NCBI RefSeq assembly: GCF_900101345.1
Contig: NZ_FMUX01000002.1
Span: 62,001-126,000, forward strand
DNA from: Desulfoluna spongiiphila
Lineage (GTDB): Bacteria > Desulfobacterota > Desulfobacteria > Desulfobacterales > Desulfolunaceae
Reading direction: 5' to 3'
DNA: 64,000 nt
Shown here in pieces: positions 35,776-44,415 of the stretch; the stretch's first letter is position 1, and every line of letters starts with the position of its first letter. The translations under genes were made by a program, and so were the position numbers. The notes under the pieces were generated by a model. That model was not told the DNA's origin. It did no database searches and saw only the letters and a list, made by a program, of their open reading frames with translations.

Positions 35776-35892
35776 CATGGCGCTGATCGTGCCGAGATAA
35801 ATCCGAATCGTTGGGATAAGAGTCAAATCTTTGAAATTCGATATTGTTACCCAGTGGGCATTGGGGTCAGACCCAATGCCATTCGGTTAAGC
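35770..35892 (+). other. attC-like recombination site 2, disturbed
   Basis: The perfectly complementary core boxes GCTTAAC (35770-35776) and GTTAAGC (35886-35892) lie 123 bp apart, with adjoining ATGGC/GCCAT complementarity. The interior also holds a 9-bp hairpin with GGGGTCAGACCC (near 35861-35884), a sequence typical of RAYT-linked repeats. It is either a long attC or one with an inserted repeat. Confidence 0.5.
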
Positions 35893-35961
35893 GGCCCGTT
35901 TGTAAGAACTGTAAGAAACTCTCTTGCCCCCTGTGTCAGGATAGTTGTCACCTCTGAGTTG

Positions 35962-36478
35962 TCACCAAATTGATCTTTGGGGGTTTTTTCGATTCGGTTT
36001 AATGGACTCTGTTATCCGGAAAATCTGCTCTTGAAGATACTGGATGATTCTAACGGCCTCCTCTTTACCGCAGCTCAATAGTCTGGGGATTCTGCTTCGA
36101 ACGATAGAGATAGCAAACGTCTGGTTGATTTGTTTTTTATGCTTCCGCTCTTTTCCATTTATAGTTTTTTGGTCGCAAAGCTTGTTGCTTGGCTCGAACG
36201 AAAATATGGCTGTAAGATTTTTGGCAACGATTGCAGCGTAACAATCTTGATGGATTTAATGAATTGTTTTTTCAGTGAAATTTTCAATTTCTATTCGGCA
36301 TTATAATAGTTTGTAGTCTTCTTCAACAGGCCATCGTTTTCGGTAGAGCCCTTCAAAAATAGAATGTGGAAATACTTTTGCATCAATAAGGGATGTTGCA
36401 AGCACTTCTGTTTCTCCTGAAGGTAAATCAATTCGAATAAATCTCAGCTGAATGGGACTTGAGTCCAGATCTCGGAAA
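35962..36478 (-). pseudogene. IS4-family transposase remnant
   Basis: On the minus strand the sequence translates as LRFIRIDLPSGETEVLATSL, then LYRKRWPVEEDYKLL and KNLTAIFSFEPS, ending at TGA 35962. This is the pattern of the C-terminal DDE half of IS4-type transposases (the YRxRWxVEEDYK motif carries the catalytic Glu). Two stop codons interrupt it and the N-terminal half is missing, so it is inactive. It abuts the disturbed attC-like site. Confidence 0.65.
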
Positions 36479-36540
36479 AGGGGTCAGACCTGCACATTTT
36501 ACAAAAAATAATTACATAGTAAGAGGGGACAGACTTTTGC
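36479..36540. repeat. RAYT-linked repeat fragments
   Basis: GGGGTCAGACCTGCACATTTT (36480 onward) and AGGGGACAGACTTTTG (36524 onward) follow each other. They are the short signatures that accompany RAYT genes; similar fragments are at 38666, 39898, 43790 and 47290. Confidence 0.55.
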
Positions 36541-36651
36541 GATCTTTTGTGAAATCAACGATGAGTTAATTCCATAATTCGGGAGAGTGGTGTAGGTGCT
36601 GGATTATTTCGAACATAATTTGATTCGTGTGCCATAACGAGGGGGTGTTTG

Positions 36652-37128
36652 ATGTCTGAGATGAAATGTGTAATTTGTGGCAAAAAAGTAACATGGTGGT
36701 CTGGAAGATTTGACTGTGAAATCCCATATTGTAAAACGTGTTTTCGACAGGAAAGAGACAAAATAATATCCGGCGATAATCAATTAGACCCTGGGCACCC
36801 AGAGTTCCACGGTGAAAATGAAATTCTACAAAGTGATTCTCATGAATCAATGTCTAACACCATCGAATCAAATTATGGCACGGCACTTTCAATTTCGGCC
36901 TTGATGTCGACCATAGGGTGGCTCATTGTTGTGATTGGTTTGGTGGCGATCGTCATAGGTTTTTCTGAAGGGTCGAGAAGTGGTGTTTCGTTTATTGCAG
37001 CTTTACCTGGTATTGGGATGTCAATATCCGGTTTCTTTCTTGTTGCCTGTGCTCAAGTCACCAGAGCCGTTGTAGATAATGCTGACCAAACAAGAGAAAT
37101 TCTCAATATACTTAAAGAAAGGTCCTAA
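36652..37128 (+). CDS. Zinc-ribbon membrane protein, cassette-like
   Basis: Protein of 158 aa. The N-terminal zinc ribbon (Cys6/Cys9 and Cys26/Cys29) is followed by a polar linker and two transmembrane helices (ISALMSTIGWLIVVIGLVAI and FIAALPGIGMSISGFFLVAC), then a short cytosolic tail. Function unknown. CGAGGGGG precedes ATG 36652. AT-rich, single gene. Confidence 0.6.
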   Translation: MSEMKCVICGKKVTWWSGRFDCEIPYCKTCFRQERDKIISGDNQLDPGHPEFHGENEILQSDSHESMSNTIESNYGTALSISALMSTIGWLIVVIGLVAIVIGFSEGSRSGVSFIAALPGIGMSISGFFLVACAQVTRAVVDNADQTREILNILKERS

Positions 37129-37632
37129 TACGATTCGTGTATTTATTCATTTAGCAAGGTGGAGAGGGCAAACCTACAACTTTTACAAAATGAATCTATT
37201 CAAAATGTTGGTGGGCTATGTTGTGCCCCAACTAATGAAATGGGGTCGCGTCATGACATTCGACAAAAAGCCAATGCCACTTATATCAGGTAACGGGTGG
37301 ATCGGATTTTTACCTTAATTCTATTTAAAGGAACCTTCGTGATACGACCCCGAAAGATTGCCTTATTTAGAGTTTTTTTCAATGTGAATATTGGTTAATA
37401 ACGAAATAATATTTATGAGGATCTGTATGATAGGTTTTATTCCTTAGCAGGATAATTCTGTCCAATGTCAAGACGTGACCCCTTTTTACTGTGAGGGAAA
37501 TCTTCACGTACGGGTCTGTGGGGGGAGCGCCGGGTGACCGGTGCTTCTACCTGGAAGCCGATGCTCGTACCTCGCGCGGCTGAAGCGTGCATTATGCTCC
37601 TCTGAGAGATCTGCGTATCTAAAGGATATACA
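37129..37632. other. Non-coding stretch with a group II intron tail
   Basis: Short frames here carry no ribosome-binding site. GGGGTCGCGTCATGAC (37244) and GTGATACGACCCC (37339) form an inverted pair typical of RAYT-linked repeats. The group II intron end at 37491-37550 is listed separately. Confidence 0.4.
37491..37550 (+). ncRNA. 3' end of a group II intron (truncated domain V and domain VI)
   Basis: GTGAGGGAAATCTTCACGTAC followed by GGGTCTGTGGGGGGAGC matches the second half of a group II intron domain V (GAAA-type loop, CACGTACGG strand). The next hairpin AGCGCCGG-GTGA-CCGGTGCT, ending in TTCTAC, matches domain VI and the intron boundary. The 5' strand of domain V and everything upstream is missing, so it cannot splice. 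Confidence 0.6.
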
Positions 37633-38169
37633 ATGAGAATATTTTTAATCACGATATTGGTGCTGTTTTCCGTAAATGTTAATGCGGACGTCGTTGAGCG
37701 ACCTAATCAGAAATACCCTGATCAGGCACTTAAGAGCTACTCATGGTTAGTGGGCTATAAGAAATGCACATTTAGTGTGTTCGTTAATGATGATGCTAAA
37801 AGATTTATGAATGAAGAATCAATGAAGCGTTACTTTAAATTGAAAATGAGGAATTTTGTTAGAGACGTTGAGCTTGTTGATAACCCAAAAGATAACAATC
37901 ACAACTATTTATATTTCAATCTTGAGCTATATAGATACAACGATAAAACGAAAATCTACTACGGTTTGGTTTCGTTAAAACTTGACAGCTCGGTAAACTT
38001 CAGCGGAAGTGATGCAAGAATATACGAACTTACAACATCAATTGCGGGTTCTGAATCGCAACTTATCGGCTTCATAAAGCAGGAAATTGACTTAATGGTT
38101 GAGGTTTATGCGGAAGATTATTATTACCTATATGATCTAAATAGTAAGCATAACAAACGCGTCAATTAG
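37633..38169 (+). CDS. Secreted hypothetical protein
   Basis: Protein of 178 aa with a short Sec signal peptide (hydrophobic residues 3-15, probable cleavage after VNVNA). The mature part of about 160 aa is mixed alpha/beta with a Tyr-rich C-terminus and one Cys. Not recognised. AAAGGATATACA precedes the ATG. Only 60 bp separate it from the next gene; that gap has an attC-like GCTATGC end (38206-38212), but no convincing partner box. Confidence 0.6.
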   Translation: MRIFLITILVLFSVNVNADVVERPNQKYPDQALKSYSWLVGYKKCTFSVFVNDDAKRFMNEESMKRYFKLKMRNFVRDVELVDNPKDNNHNYLYFNLELYRYNDKTKIYYGLVSLKLDSSVNFSGSDARIYELTTSIAGSESQLIGFIKQEIDLMVEVYAEDYYYLYDLNSKHNKRVN

Positions 38170-38229
38170 GACATTCGCAGGCTCGTGCCTATCACGCGGG
38201 CGCTATGCATCAGAATACAGAGATAAATC

Positions 38230-38637
38230 ATGAAATATAGTGGAATTGGTATATTCAAACATTGCTTCGATGATCCGAAAAGAATTACACAATTTGAAGA
38301 ACGAGTTGTGGTAACTGATGCATCATCACCTGAAGAAGCGGAAAGAATAATTCTTGCAGAGTTTGAAGAGTATTCGACCGACAGTGTTGAGTTTCTCGAT
38401 ACATATGAAATCAAAGAAATATACGAAGAAGAGAGTATCGTTACTGAAATTGCATGCAGTATAAGAATATTCGCCGGGACTGATGAAGAATATCTCAGCA
38501 AATACTGGCATGATCAAAGGCCTCTATCATGTGAAAATGTTGGTTGGCAGCATGTATGGTTTAACAAAGGTAACGGCAAAAGCGGGTGTTACAACTGTCA
38601 GGAGGAACGTGACGGTGAATTGTGGAAAACTGCATAA
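38230..38637 (+). CDS. DUF4288-like small protein
   Basis: Protein of 135 aa. The early part resembles DUF4288 (EERVVVTDASSPEEAERIILAE then EEYSTDSVEFLDTYEIKEIY). A Cys pair late in the chain (GCYNCQEE) could bind metal. Cytosolic, function unknown; DUF4288 proteins are common in toxin-immunity and cassette contexts. The stop TAA lies in GCATAAC, the inverse core of an attC-like half site. Confidence 0.5.
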   Translation: MKYSGIGIFKHCFDDPKRITQFEERVVVTDASSPEEAERIILAEFEEYSTDSVEFLDTYEIKEIYEEESIVTEIACSIRIFAGTDEEYLSKYWHDQRPLSCENVGWQHVWFNKGNGKSGCYNCQEERDGELWKTA

Positions 38638-38658
38638 CATGCGTTTTCACAGCCGACC
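38632..38658 (+). other. attC-like half site
   Basis: GCATAAC (38632-38638) followed by ATGCGTTTTCACAGCCGAC resembles the left arm of an attC site. The right arm is missing; the RAYT-linked fragment GGGGGCAGACCTACACATC begins at about 38669. Confidence 0.4.
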
Positions 38659-38916
38659 GTACGGAGAAGGGGGCAGACCTACACATCTGACATTTTCTCT
38701 TTTTAAAAGCCATGTCTATGCATTTGAAGAATTAGATTTCTTTGCTTTTTAGCGTTCCTGTTGTATCTGTCTGAATTTTTGTTATCTGTGGCTAAATCCT
38801 TTGTTGTTAGGGCTCTATTTCTACCAAGAGCACTCGCTTTTCCCTATATAGTACGTACCAGCGGGTTTGTTGCTCTATTGCAATCTATGAATTGAATTGA
38901 AATGAAAGGGCTCCTC

Positions 38917-39063
38917 ATGGCCCGAAAAAACAAAAACATCCTTAACGTGTTGATTCAGCTCCCCGGTGGGGTCGGGGTCGCGGACATTTTTCCTGTGTTC
39001 CCGTTAAACTCCTACGGATTAGGTCTATTGTTTTTCTCCATGAAAGTCAGAAGGACTTTTTAA
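38917..39063 (+). pseudogene. N-terminal stump resembling a membrane-anchored Mrr-type restriction protein
   Basis: ATG 38917 opens a 48-codon frame beginning MARKNKNILNVLIQLP, the kind of start seen in small membrane-anchored restriction-endonuclease-like proteins (MARxxK...LPWWVGVAL). It diverges at a GGGGTCGGGGTCGCGGAC repeat fragment and soon stops. Read as a gene truncated by repeat insertion; weak identification. Confidence 0.3.
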
Positions 39064-39163
39064 AGCACTCGTGGAGGTAATGCTTATTACGTCTGTAATT
39101 TGCGTAAGTGTAAGGGCAGTATGGAACTGTGGCTTGAAAATTATTTTTTCTCGGAGTGTAAAC

Positions 39164-39661
39164 GTGAAAATAAATCTTATGTTACCCACTGTTATTATTT
39201 GTTTGTTTTTCCAAGCAGCTCTAATGCCAACGATGCTTCAAGCCTCTTCCTTAGAAATCACGTCACATGGGGTGGCAGGTCAAGGGGATGCTGAATGGAA
39301 CCACGAATTCTATACTTTTGCACCCGTGTTCTGGAACAACAAAACCATACCTCTTGATAAACGAATATCTGTTACGCGCTATGTGTTGGGGCGTTTAGAG
39401 TTTGAAAGAAACGTGTTTCCCCAGTTGGATGAAAAAGTGTCCATAAGCGGCAAGTCGAAGAATATTAAAGACATCATTGAGATGATGAATGGGAAATTAA
39501 ACAACACATTGCCGGTTGTTTACAATTGCAACCTTGCAGTTACTCACAATGTAAAAATTGAGAATTATTCTGTGTACGAGATTATAGAGGCTGTATGCGC
39601 GGGCGCTGGTTACGACCCCATTTATCACAAGGATACACTCGAAATAAGGGACAGGCATTAG
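39164..39661 (+). CDS. Periplasmic protein with an STN-like domain
   Basis: From GTG 39164 (GGAG six bases upstream) the product has 165 aa, with a signal peptide (LMLPTVIICLFFQAALMPTM core) and a mature region. Its C-terminal 60 residues (KNIKDIIEMMNGKLNNTLPV ... YEIIEAVCAGAGYDPIYH) resemble a secretin/TonB short N-terminal domain. Such domains fold in the periplasm and take part in signalling or secretion, but no barrel follows here. ATG 39071 is an alternative start without ribosome-binding site. Confidence 0.55.
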   Translation: MKINLMLPTVIICLFFQAALMPTMLQASSLEITSHGVAGQGDAEWNHEFYTFAPVFWNNKTIPLDKRISVTRYVLGRLEFERNVFPQLDEKVSISGKSKNIKDIIEMMNGKLNNTLPVVYNCNLAVTHNVKIENYSVYEIIEAVCAGAGYDPIYHKDTLEIRDRH

Positions 39662-40299
39662 TTTCGAACCGGCTGTTTAAAGGCCGTGTCAGGCGACATG
39701 TAAAACAGCCTCTCTCCCACCCATAGAGAGACTCATGGAAAGGCGAGATACAAGGTTTTTCATTCTGCTTCTACAACACGAATGAAGGACCTTATGCTAC
39801 AGCCTGATGAAGTCACCGATATATTGATATTGTGGATTAAAAAATTCGGATGGGATTCAAAAACGTTAGAAATAGTTGAAATAGGCTCTGAAATGGGAGG
39901 GGCAGGCTCTTTAAGCCATTAGAACTATCGGAGTTGACAGGCCGGTTTTTTCTGTTGCGAGGCATGGCATAATCGGTTGAGCGCGCGCCCAATGGACACG
40001 GCACTACCTTTGCCAATCCTACAATTCACGCGGTACGCATGCCGTTTGACCATGCACACCTAAGGAATTTTACGGCAAATTCCCGTTTTTCGCCGTCAGT
40101 TACCAAAGAAGGAAACTGACCAACACCTCTGCCAATATGGGTGGTTCTCATATGAGCATATTGAATGTATACCGCTACGTTTTATTCTGAGGAACGAGGG
40201 GTAAAGCACCTACGATAACGAGTTTTGGGGGCAACCCCTTGCAACCGGAGGCTGTATTTTAGAATCTGTATAAATACGGGCAAAAAGAGAGGGGTATTC
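39662..40299. other. Repeat-containing gap with a gene stump
   Basis: Contains the stump at 39794, the RAYT-end-like GGGGCAGGCTCTTTAAG (39899-39915) and a degenerate copy of the hairpin-type element (about 40188-40258, CTGAGGAACGAGGGG ... CAACCGGAGGC). Nothing else is supported. Confidence 0.4.
39794..39922 (+). pseudogene. Gene stump cut by a RAYT-end repeat
   Basis: GAAGGACCTTATG gives a proper ribosome-binding site. The frame reads MLQPDEVTDILILWIKKFGW and then runs into the repeat fragment, stopping at codon 43. It is probably the start of a real gene whose remainder was lost. Confidence 0.35.
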
Positions 40300-40713
40300 A
40301 TGAGAGAAAAATTCATTCTGGTCTGTCGCACCACCGGTTTTTTGATCTTTTGTTATTCGATCATGACAATTCTTGAGTCAGTCTCCATGCTCATCATGCC
40401 TCCTAACATGGAGAAAGTGATGGGGAACCCGTCATCGTACTTTGGGTCAGGGATGATGCATGAGTTTCTCGCGACATCCCAAGCCTCTGTGGAATATATG
40501 TGGGTATACTGTCTGAAGTCAATCGCCTTGGGTGGCCTTATCCCCCTGTGCTTCGGATTGTACCTGATGGTCTCAGGCCGCTTCTTTATAGCTCTTTGTT
40601 ATCCTGTATCAATGTCACCAGAGCTCAGGACGGAGCCAAGTGTCTCATTCCAGCCGATGAAACCCCATGATAATGAGGACGATCGAAAATTTATGCCTCC
40701 GGAAATGAGGTAA
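40300..40713 (+). CDS. Small membrane protein
   Basis: Protein of 137 aa with two predicted transmembrane helices (TGFLIFCYSIMTILESVSML and YCLKSIALGGLIPLCFGLYL) and a polar C-terminal tail. Not recognised. GAGAGGGG precedes ATG 40300; the frame upstream is repeat DNA. Confidence 0.5.
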   Translation: MREKFILVCRTTGFLIFCYSIMTILESVSMLIMPPNMEKVMGNPSSYFGSGMMHEFLATSQASVEYMWVYCLKSIALGGLIPLCFGLYLMVSGRFFIALCYPVSMSPELRTEPSVSFQPMKPHDNEDDRKFMPPEMR

Positions 40714-40948
40714 TTTGCATTTAACAAAAAACAAATGATTATAATATTAGTTCATTGCATTAATCGCTTGTTTTGCACTCTTAAAGTAGAGACGCACCTT
40801 CGGAGTCGTCAATCCCCTGTTTAACGGAATTCTAAAAGTTTAAAAAATGAGAACAAGATTGCATCACATGTGTTAATCTGCTCTCCTTTTTTCTCAGAAA
40901 ACAGGGCCATTCCATAGGTTTATTAGGCATAATATCAGAAAGGATCGA
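40714..40948. other. AT-rich promoter region, no gene
   Basis: I see only A/T-rich promoter-like sequence before the DUF2569 gene. Confidence 0.4.
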
Positions 40949-41428
40949 ATGATGACTCAGGAAAAAGATTTAGAAGGGTTAGGTGGTTGGCTTATTCTTG
41001 TAGGGATAGGAATAATTCTTTGTCCATTAAGAGCTATAGCCTTCATTTTGCCAACTTATGTGAAACTGTTTTCAAATGGGTCATGGGAGATGTTAACCAC
41101 GCCGGGTACTGAAGCTTACAATTCGCTTTGGGCACCGATACTTATCGGCGAAATTTCGATAAATGTAGCTATGATCCTTATTTGGGGGTTCATTGCTTTT
41201 CTGTTCTTTTCGAAGAAAGAAAACTTTCCGAAATGGTATATTGGAATTATTTTATTTACTACGGCATTCATTCTTGCAGATGCACTCTCCATAAAATTAG
41301 TTATGCCCGATGAACCAATATTTGACCCGGATACTGTGAAAGAATTTTCCCGCTCTCTTATAGCCACATTTATTTGGGTTCCTTATATGCTTACATCAAA
41401 ACGGGTGAAAGCAACTTTTATCAAGTAG
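40949..41428 (+). CDS. DUF2569 family membrane protein
   Basis: Inner-membrane protein of 159 aa. The family start LEGLGGWLILVGIGIILCPLR is followed by four transmembrane helices and the central YNSLWAPILIGEISIN segment. Function unknown in the family. AAAGGATCGA precedes two adjacent ATGs (40949, 40952). AT-rich; next to another small membrane protein. Confidence 0.8.
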   Translation: MMTQEKDLEGLGGWLILVGIGIILCPLRAIAFILPTYVKLFSNGSWEMLTTPGTEAYNSLWAPILIGEISINVAMILIWGFIAFLFFSKKENFPKWYIGIILFTTAFILADALSIKLVMPDEPIFDPDTVKEFSRSLIATFIWVPYMLTSKRVKATFIK

Positions 41429-41445
41429 GCGCCTATCTAATAAAT

Positions 41446-41474
41446 TCAGGGGACGCAAAAAGCCGCGTCCCTGA
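41446..41474. repeat. GGGACGC hairpin
   Basis: TCAGGGGACGC and GCGTCCCTGA pair across AAAAAGCC with one bulge. GGGACGCGGCTTTTT-like sequences accompany RAYT genes in many genomes; it could also act as a weak terminator of the DUF2569 gene. Confidence 0.5.
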
Positions 41475-41500
41475 TTTCCACGTTCGCATGAGGTCTGTTT

Positions 41501-41836
41501 ATGTTTCTTAATGTAATTCAAGTAATCATTTTTTCGTGTATTTATTGGGCAATGAATGTGTTCTCGTTTTGTTTTGCATTCATGATTTTTGCACTTCCTA
41601 TCAAGATTCTAACTGGAAACACATTACGATACTATTTTCCGGGAGATTATTTGCTTTATATTTTTTTCTTTGTAATTGGAATTCTCCCTTTGTATTTTAG
41701 TCTTTATTCAGGGATAGAAAGTTTGAATGTATCTCATAAATTTCTCAAAAGCTTTACGGCCCCATATTTGAAAATATACTATCTGATTAAGGGGTATTGG
41801 ATCAATCAAAGTAATCCCAATTCACAAGGCTCTTAA
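41501..41836 (+). CDS. Small membrane protein
   Basis: Protein of 111 aa with two to three transmembrane helices (IIFSCIYWAMNVFSFCFAFM and LLYIFFFVIGILPLYFSLY). Unrecognised. The stop lies in TCTTAAC, one mismatch from an attC inverse core. Confidence 0.45.
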   Translation: MFLNVIQVIIFSCIYWAMNVFSFCFAFMIFALPIKILTGNTLRYYFPGDYLLYIFFFVIGILPLYFSLYSGIESLNVSHKFLKSFTAPYLKIYYLIKGYWINQSNPNSQGS

Positions 41837-41932
41837 CTCAGGTCGGACGACAACCGCTCGTTTTTTTGTGGTATTATTGATTGAGCGCTTTTGTCTTCCT
41901 GTCTGTAGCACAATGCGTCTCTAAGTTCGTTC

Positions 41933-42373
41933 GTGCAGGCGATTGACCTCAAAAAATACAATGAATCAAAAAAACACGGATATTCAAAAAATTTGGCGAG
42001 GCTTGAAAAACCTCATATTTTCGATTTCGCTCATAATCGTGACCATTGCATTATTATTTATTTATACAATGCGTCAGATTTTGGAGGTTTTGATCTTGAA
42101 AGGGCCATGTTTGAGCATCAAGATGCTGTTGTATATGCTATAGCAGTCTTTGGAGCAGAATTCGTTTTATTGTTAATATCCATTTATAGGATAGCAAAAT
42201 CGTTGGATAAAAATGCAGCAGCTTGGTTGATCGCATGTGCTGCATTTCCCATGATTTTGTACGTTGCGATAATCTATTTTTTCATTTTAGGTGTTTATAA
42301 CATCATAAAGATAAAATTTTCCAAAAATGTCGAACCATCGCCTTCATCCGGCGTTCGCTCACCGCTCGGCTGA
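41933..42373 (+). CDS. Membrane protein of uncertain frame
   Basis: The frame from GTG 41933 gives 146 aa whose last 90 residues hold two good transmembrane helices (YAIAVFGAEFVLLLISIYRI and ACAAFPMILYVAIIYFFILG). Its first 55 residues look unconvincing. A second frame from ATG 41961 starts MNQKNTDIQKIWRGLKNLIF with its own transmembrane helix and runs out at 42143. A single frameshift near 42085-42110 would join them into a normal three-helix protein, so this may be a frameshifted gene. Confidence 0.4.
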   Translation: MQAIDLKKYNESKKHGYSKNLARLEKPHIFDFAHNRDHCIIIYLYNASDFGGFDLERAMFEHQDAVVYAIAVFGAEFVLLLISIYRIAKSLDKNAAAWLIACAAFPMILYVAIIYFFILGVYNIIKIKFSKNVEPSPSSGVRSPLG

Positions 42374-42408
42374 ACCGTGAGTTACATTTCAAAAAAGGTA
42401 AATATAAA

Positions 42409-43356
42409 ATGAAATATGAAATTTCTGGCTTTTAGGTGAGGGTCGGTGCATTTTTTATAGACGCTTTAATTTTATGCGTTTATGGCCTTCTTCTCGGCCT
42501 GGCTTTTTCTCAACAATTTGCAGAATTGGGTGGCTGGGGACGGGCGATCGGATTTCCAATTGCGGCTATGTATTTTGTAACTCAGAACAGTCGTTTCGGT
42601 GGCGGGCAAACCATCGGGAAAAGGGTCTTTAAAATACAGATTGTTGATAAGACCGGTGAACTTCTCAATTTGACTCAAAGTACTCTGAGATATTCCATTA
42701 TTGCCATTCCATATTTTATGAATGGGGCCATAATTCCGGAGTCAATTTTCTTTCCTGTCATTCTTCCGCTTGTGTCGCTGCTTGTATTTGGATTCGGAAT
42801 TTCTATAATCTACTTGAGCGTTTTCAATCGAAACACTCGTCAGTCGCTACATGACATTATCACGGGTACTTATGTTATTCGCAAAGACCTTGAATCAGAT
42901 GAAATAGTGAAACCTATTTGGCCGGGTCACTATGCAATCTGCGCCATTATTGTGGTGCTTGCGTTACTTGCGCCAATATTTGGTAATCAGTTAAGTCAAA
43001 GCGAATTTTTCTCAGAGCTTACTGCTACCAGAGCGAATATACAGAATCTTCCCCAGGTGGTTTACGCAACCATTCAGGATGGCCAATCAACCACTATACG
43101 GGTAGGTGATGAATCCATAACGACAACCTATTTGAATATTCAAGTCATTGTAAATGACCCAAAAATTGAAGCCGAGAAATTTGCTGCCAAAGTCGTGAAT
43201 ATCGCTTTAGAAAATCACAAGGAAGCAACTCAAAAAAATCTGATACAGGTTGTCCTGACCTACGGTTATGATATTGGGATTGCCTCGAAATGGATCAGCT
43301 CTCGTTATTCTTTTACCCCGGAGTATTGGCTGGCAAAGAACGACAAAGAAATTTGA
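42409..43356 (+). pseudogene. RDD family membrane protein with TAG replacing the conserved Trp
   Basis: AAAAAAGGT precedes ATG 42409, which opens MKYEISGF, then TAG (42433-42435), then VRVGAFFIDALIL in the same frame for 307 codons to TGA. RDD proteins begin with GFW(x)R at this point, so the TAG stands exactly where a Trp (TGG) is expected. RDD helices (residues about 10-140) include the family Asp and the QTIGKRVFKIQIVD and TRQSLHDIITGT motifs. An extra helix and a C-terminal soluble domain follow. Either a fresh G-to-A nonsense mutation, amber suppression, or restart at GTG 42436. Confidence 0.65.
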
Positions 43357-43462
43357 AATGTAATGAGGCGGCCGGCTGGCTCATGATGAACGATTGTTGT
43401 GATCATAGGCACTCTCTCATTCTGCTGAAGCGAACATAAATATCAATATGATAGGAATTATA

Positions 43463-43753
43463 ATGGAAGCATGGCCTTTTGATCAGGCGTCAAACGTAAC
43501 TGCTATTACAACTCGTCAAGTTCTTGAGGATGGACATCCAATTTTGAGAGTTACCCATTATTCTGATGACCACTCATGGGCATTTTTATGCGGAACAACT
43601 GATAATACAGACGATGGTAGGATTGTGGGTATGGGGACGGCCTTACAAATTGATCCCTCTCTCCGTGACATTGCTGATTTACCCGTTGGTTGGTGTGCCT
43701 TGCGTAAATCTGTTGATTCTCCCTGGCAAAGGGCCAAAGATCCATCTGCTTAA
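43463..43753 (+). CDS. Small conserved hypothetical protein
   Basis: Soluble protein of 96 aa (AWPFDQASNVTAITTRQVLE ... DLPVGWCALRKSVDSPW). The pattern recalls widespread small proteins of unknown function found near toxin-immunity loci. AGGAATTATA precedes ATG 43463. The TAA stop lies in GCTTAAC, an attC-like inverse core. Confidence 0.55.
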   Translation: MEAWPFDQASNVTAITTRQVLEDGHPILRVTHYSDDHSWAFLCGTTDNTDDGRIVGMGTALQIDPSLRDIADLPVGWCALRKSVDSPWQRAKDPSA

Positions 43754-43765
43754 CAATTAACTGCG
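43749..43765 (+). other. attC-like half site
   Basis: GCTTAAC (fits RYYYAAC, identical to the box at 35770) overlaps the gene's stop codon. The remaining attC arm is missing and a RAYT-end-like GAGGACAGGTCTTTT follows at about 43791. Confidence 0.4.
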
Positions 43766-44415
43766 AGGAAGGGTAAGAGTGAGAGAGTAAGAGGACAGGT
43801 CTTTTGAGCTATATAAAGTACAAGCCTTAGCCCATCTCAAACAGCCCCACGCTCTACCTCCAATCAACTCTTTGGCAGTTTTAGAAGCGTCCGGCCAATG
43901 GGGAGAGGATGGCGCTTCAAGCATCAGATGGCCACGCTCCGCTTTGCCCACCCTACATGTATAGTTTTACGAACATGGGCAACCACATCTGCTGGCGACG
44001 GTTCACCTGGGGGTATGATTCCCGAAGACGAAATCCGGCTGAGGTATCGTTTCTTTGTGGTGAGGACGCAGAGTTTCCGAAGGGGGGCTCACTACCGGAT
44101 CAGGTTTTCGCGCCTTTCAGCCGACACCAGGGATATCAAGACGCAGCACAAAAAGAATTTGTTCCTTGCCGTCCCTGGTTCAATGAAAACCGCTATGGCT
44201 TTGATCTGTTTGGCATGTTAAAAGCGTCAACACGCCGAGAGCCGAGCGTATCCATCTTCTGCGTTATCAGAGCGTTGAGGTATGCAACGACATCTGCAGC
44301 TCCGATGCCTTGAATATTGGATGTACCCGACTCGTGAAATACCCGGGCTAAGTGCTTCGTTACATAAAAAAAGTGTTTTAGATCAAGTTTATATTTAAAA
44401 AATAGGAATATTGCT
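43757..44415. other. Repeat-rich gap before yjdM
   Basis: Contains a hairpin-type CACGCTCCGCTTTGCCCACC repeat (near 43928) and the partial MITE-like copy at 44238-44352. A 134-codon frame at 43909 crosses both repeats and is not supported as a gene. Confidence 0.4.
44238..44352 (+). repeat. MITE-like element, partial copy 3
   Basis: Only the right half is present: ATCTTCTGCGTTATCAGAGCG through ATCTGCAGCTC to CTCGTGAAATACCCGGGCTAAG. Same orientation as the full copy at 44763, so the yjdM gene lies between two direct copies. Confidence 0.75.

Noticed and set aside
37079-37318. 79-codon frame overlapping the zinc-ribbon membrane protein
   Set aside because: Starts inside another gene, no ribosome-binding site, and crosses a RAYT-linked repeat.
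43909-44313. 134-codon frame before yjdM
   Set aside because: Crosses two dispersed repeats (CACGCTCCGC type and the partial MITE-like copy); protein not recognisable and no ribosome-binding site.
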